From an uncultured Eggerthellaceae bacterium (GTDB lineage: Bacteria; Actinomycetota; Coriobacteriia; Coriobacteriales; Eggerthellaceae), in contig CAJUPL010000009.1 of assembly GCA_910588435.1 (NCBI GenBank), positions 1 to 55,090 of the forward strand: a stretch of DNA of 55,090 nucleotides, given 5' to 3'. Made by a program: the position numbers and the translations under genes. Positions 31,400 through 39,724 of the stretch are shown here, one piece after another; the first letter of the stretch is position 1, and each line of letters opens with the position of its first letter. Below the pieces are notes generated by a model. That model saw only the letters and a list, made by a program, of their open reading frames with translations, ran no database searches and was not told where the DNA came from.

Positions 31400-32668
31400 T
31401 CAGCTCTGTATCAGTTCGCGAACGCGCTTCTCTGTAGCGCACGCCTCCTCTTCCGTCTCCCATCTTGCTTCTGGTGCATCTGGATAGCGCTCCTTGAACC
31501 ATTCGCTCAGCTTCTCGTCTGCATCATCTGCGTCTTGTAGGCCCAGCTCCGCAATGATTCCGTCGCGCCAAAGCGCAGCGTCATGTTCTATCCGCTCGGC
31601 GCCACCTTTGGGCATCCAGGCCTTGAAGCCATCATCTGCGTTCGCAAGGGCCATATCGCATGCCAACTCCAAGTTCGGGCCCTCTATGGCGGGTAGTTCA
31701 TCAAGCTCAAGGTATGGGCCCAGCTGATCATCCAGCGCGATGCTCTCTAACAGGTCAAAGACATCTTCGGACAGCCGCTTGATGTGCTGGGTTCGCTCGT
31801 CGCTCTCAGGCATGTCATGCAGATGTGGCTGGCCTGCCAGTTCACAAACCAGCGAGATCAGAACGTCAGCAGCTTCCTCCGGGCTGATGGAGTGCATGAA
31901 CAGATGTGCCAGCAAGTCATCCAGACATGCAAGCGCATCTGATGCCCAGCCAAGCAGGAACGCATTCGCGATGGCCTGACGCGTTGTCTTATCGAATAGG
32001 CTCTCATTCTGAAGGTCCTGCCAAGACCCTTCATCTTGGAATGCAAAGTGCAGCGTGAGCATCTGTCCAACGCTAGGCCAACCGAAGCGCTCTCCCCAGA
32101 TATCGCAGAATCTAGCCAGCCAGTCTTCGATGGTCTCCCATCCAGATGAGGCATCTAGCTGCTCGAACTCTTCGATGATGCGAGCCAGATCATCTTGCAG
32201 CTCTGAGATGTCTCGATCCGTGTGGCTGTGTTCCCAGCGAAGGATCGCCTTCAGGCTCTCATTCTTGGCCAAGCTGTCTTCTAGCGCTTCGAGGCTTCCG
32301 AATGCGTGCGCCGCGCTCTTCGCTTGCTCCAATCCGGCAGATCGTGCGATCGATGAGAGCATGAGCTTCTTCTCAAGCTGGGTGTATTGCTCCTTGAGCC
32401 GCGCAGCCGCATTCGCGATCGCGATCTGCTTCTCTTCTTCTGGGGCGTTGAGTATCTCCCTGATCTCTTTGAGCTTGAGGCCAGTTTCTTGCAGGAGCAG
32501 TATCTCGCGAACGCGCTCCACGTCTTCATCCGTATAGAGCTTGCGGTTGTTGGAGATGTTCTCTCCGGTCTGGCGCACTCTGAGGACGCCAAGCTTGTGC
32601 CAATTCCTGAGCTGAGGCCTTGTGGCACCGGTCATCTTCATCACTTGGCTCACGGTGTATAGGTTCAT
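31400..32668 (-). CDS. MerR-family regulator with long unrecognised C-terminal domain
   Basis: 422 residues. A MerR-type winged helix (about 1-70: YTVSQVMKMTGATRPQLRNWHKLGVL) and dimerisation helix (about 75-115) are clear. The remaining 300 residues are helical and acidic with many Leu, Trp and Asp/Glu, and match no sensor domain I know (not TipAS, B12-binding or a short metal loop). Most MerR proteins are 110-280 residues. Start at 32668 follows GGAGGTG. The promoter has a 19-bp spacer holding a 21-bp palindrome, so it probably controls itself. No obvious target gene is adjacent. Confidence 0.78.
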   Translation of the reverse strand: MNLYTVSQVMKMTGATRPQLRNWHKLGVLRVRQTGENISNNRKLYTDEDVERVREILLLQETGLKLKEIREILNAPEEEKQIAIANAAARLKEQYTQLEKKLMLSSIARSAGLEQAKSAAHAFGSLEALEDSLAKNESLKAILRWEHSHTDRDISELQDDLARIIEEFEQLDASSGWETIEDWLARFCDIWGERFGWPSVGQMLTLHFAFQDEGSWQDLQNESLFDKTTRQAIANAFLLGWASDALACLDDLLAHLFMHSISPEEAADVLISLVCELAGQPHLHDMPESDERTQHIKRLSEDVFDLLESIALDDQLGPYLELDELPAIEGPNLELACDMALANADDGFKAWMPKGGAERIEHDAALWRDGIIAELGLQDADDADEKLSEWFKERYPDAPEARWETEEEACATEKRVRELIQS

Positions 32669-32689
32669 GTCATCACCTCCTGTCCCAGA

Positions 32690-32724
32690 TACCATAAACC
32701 GTGACAATATGTCACGGTCAAGAG
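32690..32724 (-). promoter_or_regulatory. MerR-type promoter with palindromic operator
   Basis: Read on the minus strand: TTGACC, 19-nt spacer, TATGGT. The spacer region contains half-sites ACCGTGACA and TGTCACGGT (32698-32706 and 32710-32718) separated by ATA. A 19-bp spacer with a centred palindrome is typical of promoters twisted into activity by MerR proteins. Confidence 0.6.
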
Positions 32725-32827
32725 TCTTGTTTGACTTTGTGTGTTCTCTCAGATGCCAGCACCTAGTCGGGCTGGGTTGCCTGACTAGCTTAGGGGGAGG
32801 TGTACTCAGAAGAGGGATGAGGGCGGC

Positions 32828-32896
32828 CTAATTATGACCATTTTGGTCAATGACATTGCGCACGGGGCAGTGTCATTGACCTTCTGGGTCATATAT
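32828..32896. repeat. TGTCATTGACC palindrome, copy 4
   Basis: AATTATGACC, GGTCAATGACA, then TGTCATTGACC and GGTCATATAT. The loop is GCGCACGGGGCA, roughly the reverse complement of the CCCCGTGC loop in the other copies, so the central part is inverted. Confidence 0.75.
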
Positions 32897-32978
32897 AAGA
32901 TCCCTCATATCCCACAGCGTGCATAAGAGCTATGCGCACCTACATCAACCTAAAGCCTCTGCGGGAGGAGCCTCAACC

Positions 32979-33117
32979 TGTGGGCGCCTCCATTGGAGAC
33001 GCAGCATTGCGATGAGCAATGCGTAACCTGCCCGGCAGGGCAAGAGCGCCCGGGAGTCAGCAACTGGTCAGGCAACCTAGCCTGGCGCAGATCAACTATC
33101 CGGGCATTTCGGGCGGC
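32979..33117. repeat. Module C structured repeat, copy 6
   Basis: GTGGGCG with GCGCCTCC-like stem and GGAGACGC, GCATTGC/GCAATGC with an altered loop (GATGA), CCTGCCC/GGGCAAG (loop GGCA), GCCCGG with CCGGGC at long range (both arms changed relative to ACCCGG/CCGGGT of other copies) and CAGGC/GCCTG. The preceding 32725-32827 shows no gene or clear structure apart from module C fragments. Confidence 0.65.
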
Positions 33118-33212
33118 AGCAAGCGGAATGCGATCACGGAAGCGGGTACGCGGTTCACGGGTGGGAAGGTGTATCCTTGTTCGAACTGAAAGCTAGCAAG
33201 GAGGATGGCCAT

Positions 33213-33758
33213 ATGACCCCACAAGCTGGTTGGTATGCAGACCCAAGCGGAGACCCAACGAAGCTGCGCTACTGGGACGGCGTGCAATGGACGGAGCAGT
33301 ACATGCCTACTGCACAGACTGCGCAGGCATATCCGGGCGGTCAGCCTCAGGCAGATGCAGCCCAGCAACCATATGCAGCCCAACAACCTTATGCCACCCA
33401 GCAACCATATGCTGCTCAACAACCTTATGCCACCCAGCAACCTTATGCATACGCGCAGCAGCCGACTGGCGCAGCCTATTCAGCCGCATCTCAGTCCGCA
33501 ATGCGGCCAGGGCAGATCTATCCCATGTCTGAGCAAGACCGCACGCTGAGGCTCATCGCTTTCATCTGGAACATCGTGTGCACGGTAAGCTGCTGCTGGC
33601 TGATCGTGCCCATGGCGTGGATGATCCCCATGACCGTTCATTCCTATGGCATCTACAAGGGCACGAAGCCGAACGGCACCGCATTCGACGTTTGCACGCT
33701 CCTATTCGTTGGCGTGATCTCCGGCGTCTTGCTGCTTTGCTCTAAGAAGGAAGTCTGA
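33213..33758 (+). CDS. DUF2510-like membrane protein with QQPYA repeats
   Basis: 181 residues. The N-terminal DUF2510-type segment (AGWYADPSGDPTKLRYWDGVQWTE, split here for length at about residues 5-28) is common in actinobacteria. Residues about 45-85 are a low-complexity repeat of QQPYA(A/T), encoded by a minisatellite at about 33358-33465. Two membrane helices follow (about 113-135 and 155-178). AAGGAGG is 8 nt before the ATG at 33213. Function unknown. Confidence 0.72.
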   Translation: MTPQAGWYADPSGDPTKLRYWDGVQWTEQYMPTAQTAQAYPGGQPQADAAQQPYAAQQPYATQQPYAAQQPYATQQPYAYAQQPTGAAYSAASQSAMRPGQIYPMSEQDRTLRLIAFIWNIVCTVSCCWLIVPMAWMIPMTVHSYGIYKGTKPNGTAFDVCTLLFVGVISGVLLLCSKKEV

Positions 33759-33790
33759 GCCGCCAGCGTTCGCACGGGACCGGCACCAGA

Positions 33791-33826
33791 AAAGAAAAAA
33801 GGTCAGAGCGGGATGTTGCTCTGACC
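33791..33826 (-). terminator. Intrinsic terminator of tRNA-Thr
   Basis: GGTCAGAGC (33801-33809) and GCTCTGACC (33818-33826) form a perfect 9-bp stem; on the minus strand it is followed by a T-rich tract (A-rich 33791-33800 on the plus strand). Confidence 0.85.
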
Positions 33827-33836
33827 TGGGGATTCA

Positions 33837-33911
33837 TGGAGCCAGCGACAGGAATCGAACCCGCAACCCACTGATTACAAATCAGTTGCTCTACCGTTGA
33901 GCCACGCTGGC
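33837..33911 (-). tRNA. tRNA-Thr (TGT)
   Basis: 75 nt including encoded CCA. Acceptor GCCAGCG/CGCTGGC, anticodon loop TTTGTAA with TGT, GGTTCGATTCC T-arm. A terminator follows directly. Confidence 0.95.
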
Positions 33912-33946
33912 ATGCCAACACATTCTATTGGAAAGTTGCGCCGCCT

Positions 33947-34756
33947 TCAACTTCGCTTGATGGCGAACTCGTCATCTTGCATCTCGGTCAGGTTCTTCCA
34001 GAACCTCTTCGGCATCATCTTGCGCCGAAGCTCTGGGTTGTAGCGCGCGTCAATGGATAGCGTCTTGTAGAAGGTTCGCCACGCTTCTTGCATGACAACC
34101 TCTGACGCCGTCTTCTCTGGTAGCGTCATCTCCATATCAGCCGTGCTGACGAACATGCGCTGATGTCCGTCCCAGATCCCGGCAAGATCATGCACCTCGT
34201 CATACAGGATGAACGGCTGCACGTTGAACCTCTCAACGAAATGCCCCATGACCAGGGGGACCACACTATCACGGGGGTTCACGCGCGCGAACCAGACCTC
34301 ACCTGTGTCATCGCACAGATGCTCGAAACGGGAGAACTGGCGGATCTTCTCGCACTCATTTGAGATGGCGCGCAAGATGTCATGAAGCGGACGAACCTCT
34401 GGGTTGGAGATGTCATCTATGGGGCGACGCTTGACGGGATGAGGCTCATCCAAGGCGAACCGCACGAACCTGTAGACTGCGGTGCCCGCATCCTTCCTTC
34501 CAGAAAGGGAGGCGCGCAGCACCCCGCGCTGGGTGTATGCGCCAAGCCTCTTTCGCAGGCCAGATGAGACGCGATCCGCAAGGTCAGCAGATGTCTTGAT
34601 GCGCTTGGGCACCTGGAGGAGCGTTGGCTGAAAGTCCGCCTCACGCACCACTGCATCCGGCCGCTCCCTGTCAGCATAGGCAGTGAATATGGCTGTTAGC
34701 AGTCCTTCGGCGCTGCCGTCATAGACATACGTCACGCCCTCATATACGTCCGTCAT
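33947..34756 (-). CDS. TIGR03915-like DNA metabolism protein (partner of radical SAM protein)
   Basis: 269 residues, matching the TIGR03915 (DUF4130) family by its opening VYEGVTYVYDGSAEGLLTA and its C-terminal RRKMMPKRFWKNLTE. The family is almost always next to the TIGR03916 radical SAM protein and is thought to act with it in DNA modification or repair, but the reaction is not established. ATG at 34756 overlaps the upstream stop (4 nt), so the pair is translated together. Confidence 0.82.
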   Translation of the reverse strand: MTDVYEGVTYVYDGSAEGLLTAIFTAYADRERPDAVVREADFQPTLLQVPKRIKTSADLADRVSSGLRKRLGAYTQRGVLRASLSGRKDAGTAVYRFVRFALDEPHPVKRRPIDDISNPEVRPLHDILRAISNECEKIRQFSRFEHLCDDTGEVWFARVNPRDSVVPLVMGHFVERFNVQPFILYDEVHDLAGIWDGHQRMFVSTADMEMTLPEKTASEVVMQEAWRTFYKTLSIDARYNPELRRKMMPKRFWKNLTEMQDDEFAIKRS

Positions 34757-36150
34757 GATGCGGCCTCAAGGACTCGTGCAGGCCCAGCTGCATCAGGGGA
34801 AGCCTCCTCAAGCGCGAAGTCACCCGTCACGCTTGCATAGCTGAAGAGGCTCATCTGCCCGTCAACCAGCTTGTCAGCGCGTCTGCCATGCGAGCCGCCA
34901 TCAATGGGGGCGGCCAGCTTCGCATGCAGCACCTCAGGCGAGAACTCCACGCCGCGCCCCAAGTGCTTCCCGCCGCACGTGATGAAGTACCTTGCCCGCT
35001 TGAGCGCTATCCCCAGACGGCGCAGCTCGTCTTCGCCAAGCGTTGACTGCTTGCGAGCGCGCATGATCAGCTTCGCCCCGCGAACGCCGATGCCGGGTAC
35101 GCGCAGGAGCATGTCACGGCTTGCGGTGTTGACCTCCACCGGGAACAGGTCAAGGTGGTTCAAGGCCCAGTTCGCTTTGGGGTCAACATCAGTTGCCAGG
35201 TTGGGGTTGGCCTCATCTATGATCTCCTCAACAGAGAACCCGTAAAAGCGCATCAGCCAGTCAGCCTGGTAGAGCCGGTGCTCCCGGTCAAGCTGTATGC
35301 GGTCTGTGGAGGGGAGGCGTGGGTCTGCCACCACTGGCAGGTACGCGCTGAAGAACACGCGCTTGAGCTGCATGCTCTTGTACAGTGATGCCGCAAGCCC
35401 GAGTATCTGGTGATCCGTCTCCGGCGTTGCGCCCACTATCATCTGCGTTGATTGCCCAGCCGGAGCGAACGCGCGCTGCGCACGTCTGGGCCGTGTGGCG
35501 CTCATGTACACCGTCTTCCTCCGCCTGACCATGGCGCGGCTCTCAGAATCCTCAGAGATGGCCTCAGAGATGCGCTTCATTGGCTTGAGCACGCTTTGGC
35601 GAGTCTTGTCAGGACAGAGCAGCTTCAAGCTGGCAGAGGAGGGGAGCTCAAGGTTCACAGACAGCCTGTCAGCCAGGTATCCTAGCTTGTCCACCAGCTC
35701 AAGCGAGGCATTCGGCACCGCCTTCGCATGGATGTACCCGCGAAAGCCGTAGTCCTCACGCAAGATGCGGAGCGTCTCTATCATGAGCTCTGTTGTGCGG
35801 TCAGCGTTGCCTATCACCCCAGAGCTCAGGAACAGCCCTTCAATATAGTTGCGCCTGTAGAACCCGATGGTGAGGTCTGCCAGCTCTTGAGGCGTGAAGG
35901 CCGTGCGCTCCACCTCAGCGTTAGAGCGCCTGTTCACGCAGTAAGCGCAGTCATAGGTGCAGACATTGGTCATCAGCACCTTCAGAAGAGAGATGCATCT
36001 GCCATCCTCCGTGAAGCTGTGGCAGCACCCGGCGGCAGACGCCGCGCCAAGTTGTCCGCGCTTGCCCGCACGGTCAACGCCGGATGACGTGCACGCCACG
36101 TCATACTTCGCGGCATCAGAGAGTATCTCCAGCTTTCGGACGATGTCCAC
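34753..36150 (-). CDS. TIGR03916-like putative DNA modification/repair radical SAM protein
   Basis: 465 residues. The radical SAM cluster motif is C-TYD-C-AY-C (about 67-74). A helix-hairpin-helix (LLRVPGIGVRGAKLIMRA, about 345-362) suggests DNA contact, and RYFITCGGKHLG near residue 390 is a family segment. GTG start at 36150 with ACGGAG upstream. Forms a coupled two-gene unit with TIGR03915. Confidence 0.85.
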   Translation of the reverse strand: MDIVRKLEILSDAAKYDVACTSSGVDRAGKRGQLGAASAAGCCHSFTEDGRCISLLKVLMTNVCTYDCAYCVNRRSNAEVERTAFTPQELADLTIGFYRRNYIEGLFLSSGVIGNADRTTELMIETLRILREDYGFRGYIHAKAVPNASLELVDKLGYLADRLSVNLELPSSASLKLLCPDKTRQSVLKPMKRISEAISEDSESRAMVRRRKTVYMSATRPRRAQRAFAPAGQSTQMIVGATPETDHQILGLAASLYKSMQLKRVFFSAYLPVVADPRLPSTDRIQLDREHRLYQADWLMRFYGFSVEEIIDEANPNLATDVDPKANWALNHLDLFPVEVNTASRDMLLRVPGIGVRGAKLIMRARKQSTLGEDELRRLGIALKRARYFITCGGKHLGRGVEFSPEVLHAKLAAPIDGGSHGRRADKLVDGQMSLFSYASVTGDFALEEASPDAAGPARVLEAAS

Positions 36151-36265
36151 GCGCGGCTCCGTACATCTGTTCTATCGAATGGATGTTCGTATCCTAATCC
36201 AAATGACGAGCGCGGTCAATCGCTTTCGCAAGGAGCCTTAGCTAGCCGATCAGAGCATGCAGGCG

Positions 36266-36550
36266 CTAGGAGCTTGTGGGCACGGCTCCTACTGTATACA
36301 TGGCGAACGCAACGTAGACTGCAACCACCAATGACACGATCACCTTCACGGCAACATGCCAGTCTGACCTCCACATTAGCACCACGCCCACAGGCCAGAA
36401 CAAGAGGAGGAGCACCACTATCCAGAATGTCTGCTGGTACCATTTCTTGGCATTCGGGTCCTCATGAAGATCGTTGGCGGCTTCCTTCGTGCGCTGGGAC
36501 TTGTGCAGCCAATCCCCGTATCTATTCCCGTCTTCATCCCGAAAAGCCAT
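36266..36550 (-). CDS. Small two-helix membrane protein, hypothetical
   Basis: 94 residues with a charged N-terminus (1-38) and two membrane helices (about 40-60 and 67-88). Start at 36550 has AAGGGGG upstream; a longer frame to 36589 is possible. Not recognised. Lies alone between the radical SAM gene and the pucR-like gene. Confidence 0.6.
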   Translation of the reverse strand: MAFRDEDGNRYGDWLHKSQRTKEAANDLHEDPNAKKWYQQTFWIVVLLLLFWPVGVVLMWRSDWHVAVKVIVSLVVAVYVAFAMYTVGAVPTSS

Positions 36551-36625
36551 CCTAGGCCCCCTTCGCAGATAGCGTCTGTGCTGCCCCAATCTTAGCAGCT
36601 TGATACCAAGACCTCAGAAGCGGTC

Positions 36626-38182
36626 CTATTTCGTCAAGAAGTACAGCGTTCGCAGGAATTGGCGAACATCGCTGTCCGTGAGGTCATACCCGATCACCTC
36701 ACGGATCTTGTCGATGCGGTAGAGCACCGTGTTCCTATGCATATGCAGCTTCTGGCTGATCTGGTTCGGCCGCCCTTCTTGATAGAGGTACGTCCTCAGT
36801 ATCTCGAAGTCATTGCTGCCCTTGCGCTCATCGCTCTCTCTTATCTTGAGCAGGGGGTTCATGTGGGTGAGGACGTTGCTCACCAGCTTTCGGTCGCCTT
36901 CGAACTGGTCCAGCGCGCAATATGTGAAGTACCTGCGGAACCGAAAGACAGTGGTGGTGAGCGCCTCATCAGCGTCGAAGTTCACATAGCGGCTGGAGTA
37001 GAGGCTGCCGTACTTCAATGCGCACCGAGCCTCTTCAAGCGCGAAGTAGGCAAGCCCAAGCTCAGAGAACTGCTCTGACACGCCAACCTCTACGCTCATG
37101 CGTCGTGCCGCTTCGAAGATGTTCGCCTCCATCTCAGATAGGCGCTCCTCTTGGCCTTGGTGCGCGTACAGCAAGATGATGGCCTCGGCGTCCTCTACCA
37201 CCACCTTCGCACTGGGCTCCATCTCCAAGATGCGCTTGGCAAGATAGCTTGCCGATCCCACCTTCCAAACGCTTCCGATCACGCAGACCTCGAATGCACC
37301 GCTCACGGGGATGCCGTGGATCTCTGCGCGCTCTGCCAGGCGCTCATCTCCGTAGACGTTGCCTTTGAACACCTCTTGCAGGAAGTAGACGTATCTTTGC
37401 TCAAGAGGGTTCTCAAGCCTCCAATGGCGGCGCAGGCACGCTTCCACCTTTTGGGCTAGAAGATCGAACAAAAAGCGCGTGTAGCCTGTGATGTGCCCAT
37501 TGGATACGAGCAGAAGGTGCGCCGCATAGGCCCCGCGCCGCTTGATCACGCGGCTCACGGTGGGGAGTGGGAAGACATCGCTTCCCTTGTTGGAGACCAT
37601 CGTCCAGTCTTGGTTCTCCCATCTCCTCATGAGCCCCGCATCGCGCGTGGCTTGGATGGCGTGCAGCGGATAGTTCTTGTTCTTGACGAAGTATTGGCTG
37701 ATCTCATCTATGGGCGGGATGTCAGGTGTGTGCGCTATGTATGAGAAGGCTGAGTCAGAGAGCCCGATGTATTCGCCCAGCATGGGCTCGCTCTCCTTCA
37801 GGAGCTCCATGCTGATGCACCCGGAATCCACCATCTCGGTCATGCGGTCATTCCATTGGATGATGCCGAACAGGAAGCGCTGGATCCTGTCAGCCAGAAG
37901 AGATGCGGGCAAGCTGGTGCGAATGAGGAAGTCGTCAGGCGCTAGGGCTTCCGCTGCGCCAGCGTCCTTCAAGGAGCGGATTATCACGATCTTAGGGGTT
38001 ATGGATGACGCTGACTCAATGCCGTCGAACACGGGTATGATGGTCTGGTTCTCTGAGTCACGGAGGAAGTCTGAAACGGAAGTGACCCAGTCGAACTGAT
38101 CCTTGGGATGCGCTGGGCCTTTAATGATATCGACACTTTGGTCCGCGAGGTAACTATTAAGGATATCCAACGGGAAGTGCAT
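36626..38182 (-). CDS. PucR-family transcriptional regulator
   Basis: 518 residues. The C-terminal PucR-type HTH (YLYQEGRPNQISQKLHMHRN, then TVLYRIDKI) and a preceding GGDEF-like helical region are clear; the N-terminal 250 residues are a sensor region not further recognised. Divergent from arcA with 230 nt between; PucR proteins typically activate adjacent catabolic operons, so arginine-pathway control is inferred. ATG at 38182 with AAGAAGGG. Confidence 0.85.
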   Translation of the reverse strand: MHFPLDILNSYLADQSVDIIKGPAHPKDQFDWVTSVSDFLRDSENQTIIPVFDGIESASSITPKIVIIRSLKDAGAAEALAPDDFLIRTSLPASLLADRIQRFLFGIIQWNDRMTEMVDSGCISMELLKESEPMLGEYIGLSDSAFSYIAHTPDIPPIDEISQYFVKNKNYPLHAIQATRDAGLMRRWENQDWTMVSNKGSDVFPLPTVSRVIKRRGAYAAHLLLVSNGHITGYTRFLFDLLAQKVEACLRRHWRLENPLEQRYVYFLQEVFKGNVYGDERLAERAEIHGIPVSGAFEVCVIGSVWKVGSASYLAKRILEMEPSAKVVVEDAEAIILLYAHQGQEERLSEMEANIFEAARRMSVEVGVSEQFSELGLAYFALEEARCALKYGSLYSSRYVNFDADEALTTTVFRFRRYFTYCALDQFEGDRKLVSNVLTHMNPLLKIRESDERKGSNDFEILRTYLYQEGRPNQISQKLHMHRNTVLYRIDKIREVIGYDLTDSDVRQFLRTLYFLTK

Positions 38183-38412
38183 TCGCGCCCTTCTTTCAAA
38201 AGCGTTCTCACATCGTCACCCTTGCGACTGATTGATGACCATTATCCACAATGTTTAGTGCAATGAATACAAAAACAGATGCAAAACATGGATATGTTGA
38301 ACATTTCTTAGTTCATCACTGACATTTAGAATCCGTAGACATCGGTAAAGCTTGAGTCATGCGGGAATTGTACAGCCAGCATGCCTCACTCACAACGAAA
38401 GGAGGAGGCCTA
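38183..38412. promoter_or_regulatory. Divergent control region pucR-arcA with inverted repeats
   Basis: AT-rich for this genome. AACAT (38285-38289) faces ATGTT (38294-38298), and TGAAC (38298-38302) faces GTTCA (38311-38315) with 8 nt between. AAAGGAGG near 38399 is the arcA ribosome-binding site. No fully convincing -35/-10 pair was found. Confidence 0.45.
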
Positions 38413-39633
38413 ATGGCTGGCGTAAATGTCAAATCTGAGATCATGCCGCTGAAAAAGGTACTCCTGCACAGACCCGGGGAAGAGCTTCTGAACCTCACCC
38501 CGAACACCCTTGAAGAGCTTCTCTTCGACGACATCCCGTTCTTGCAGGTTGCACAGCAAGAGCATGATGCCTTCGCAGAGATCCTGCGCAAAGAGGGCGT
38601 AGAAGTCGTCTATCTGGAAGACCTCATGGCTGAGGTTCTGGACGACATCCCAGAGCTCAGGGACAAGTTCCTGAAGCAGTTCATCTTCGAAGGCGGCATC
38701 CGCACGGAGCGTTGGCAGAAGATCCTGTACGACTACCTGAACGATGGTTGGCCGAACAACAAGGATCTGGTCATGAAGACCATGGCGGGCGTGAACCTGC
38801 AGGAGATCCACACTGAGTTCGAGAACTCACTGGTTGACCTCGTGTCAGATGCTGCGAAGCTGGTCCTGCCCCCAATGCCGAACCTGTACTTCACTCGTGA
38901 CCCGTTCGCGATGATCGGCAATGGCGTGTCCATCAACCGCATGTACTCTGCAACCCGTAACCGCGAGACGATCTACGGTGACTACATCTTCAAGTATCAC
39001 CCGGATTATCAGTCAGTGCCTCGCTACTACGATCGCGACAACACCTTCCACATCGAGGGTGGCGACATCCTGAACATCAACGAGCACTGCCTGGCCATCG
39101 GCATCTCTCAGAGGACCGAGCCTGACGCCATCGATCAGATCGCTCACAACATCTTCGATTCGGACTCTCCGATCGACGTCATCCTGGCGTTCAACATCCC
39201 GAATTCTCGTGCATTCATGCACCTGGACACGGTGTTCACCCAGATCGACTACGACAAGTTCACCATCCACCCGGGCATCATGGGTCCGCTGACCGTCTTT
39301 GAGATCACTCCTGACGGCAAGGGCGACATCCGCGTCCGTGAGGTCTCAGAGACCTTGGAAGAGGTTCTCTCTGAGCATGTTGGCCGCGCTGTCAAGCTGA
39401 TCCCCTGCGGCGGCGGCGACCGCATCGCTGCTGAGCGTGAGCAGTGGAATGACGGCTCCAACACCCTCTGCATCCGCCCTGGCACCGTTGTGGTCTACCA
39501 GCGCAACGACGTCACGAATGAAGTGCTGCGTCGCGAAGGCGTGAACGTGCTCGAGATGCCGTCCGCTGAGCTCTCCCGCGGCCGTGGCGGCCCACGTTGC
39601 ATGTCCATGCCTCTCTGGCGTGAAGACGCGTAA
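38413..39633 (+). CDS. arcA: Arginine deiminase
   Basis: 406 residues; hydrolyses arginine to citrulline and ammonia. Guanidino-modifying fold with FTRDPF, HIEGGD, HLDTVF and the catalytic Cys396 in RGRGGPRCMSMPL. Start at 38413 after AAAGGAGG. First gene of arcA-arcB-arcC-permease. A 10-bp hairpin (39653-39681) separates it from arcB. Confidence 0.97.
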   Translation: MAGVNVKSEIMPLKKVLLHRPGEELLNLTPNTLEELLFDDIPFLQVAQQEHDAFAEILRKEGVEVVYLEDLMAEVLDDIPELRDKFLKQFIFEGGIRTERWQKILYDYLNDGWPNNKDLVMKTMAGVNLQEIHTEFENSLVDLVSDAAKLVLPPMPNLYFTRDPFAMIGNGVSINRMYSATRNRETIYGDYIFKYHPDYQSVPRYYDRDNTFHIEGGDILNINEHCLAIGISQRTEPDAIDQIAHNIFDSDSPIDVILAFNIPNSRAFMHLDTVFTQIDYDKFTIHPGIMGPLTVFEITPDGKGDIRVREVSETLEEVLSEHVGRAVKLIPCGGGDRIAAEREQWNDGSNTLCIRPGTVVVYQRNDVTNEVLRREGVNVLEMPSAELSRGRGGPRCMSMPLWREDA

Positions 39634-39652
39634 CAGATAGCTTCAGCAACCT

Positions 39653-39681
39653 GGCTGCACCGTGATGATCGCGGTGCAGCC
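39653..39681 (+). other. Intercistronic hairpin arcA-arcB
   Basis: GGCTGCACCG (39653-39662) pairs perfectly with CGGTGCAGCC (39672-39681), loop 9 nt, no T tract. Probably an mRNA-processing or stability element rather than a terminator. Confidence 0.6.
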
Positions 39682-39724
39682 TGACCGTTTCGAACAACCG
39701 CAAGACAGAAAGCAGGTGTACGCA

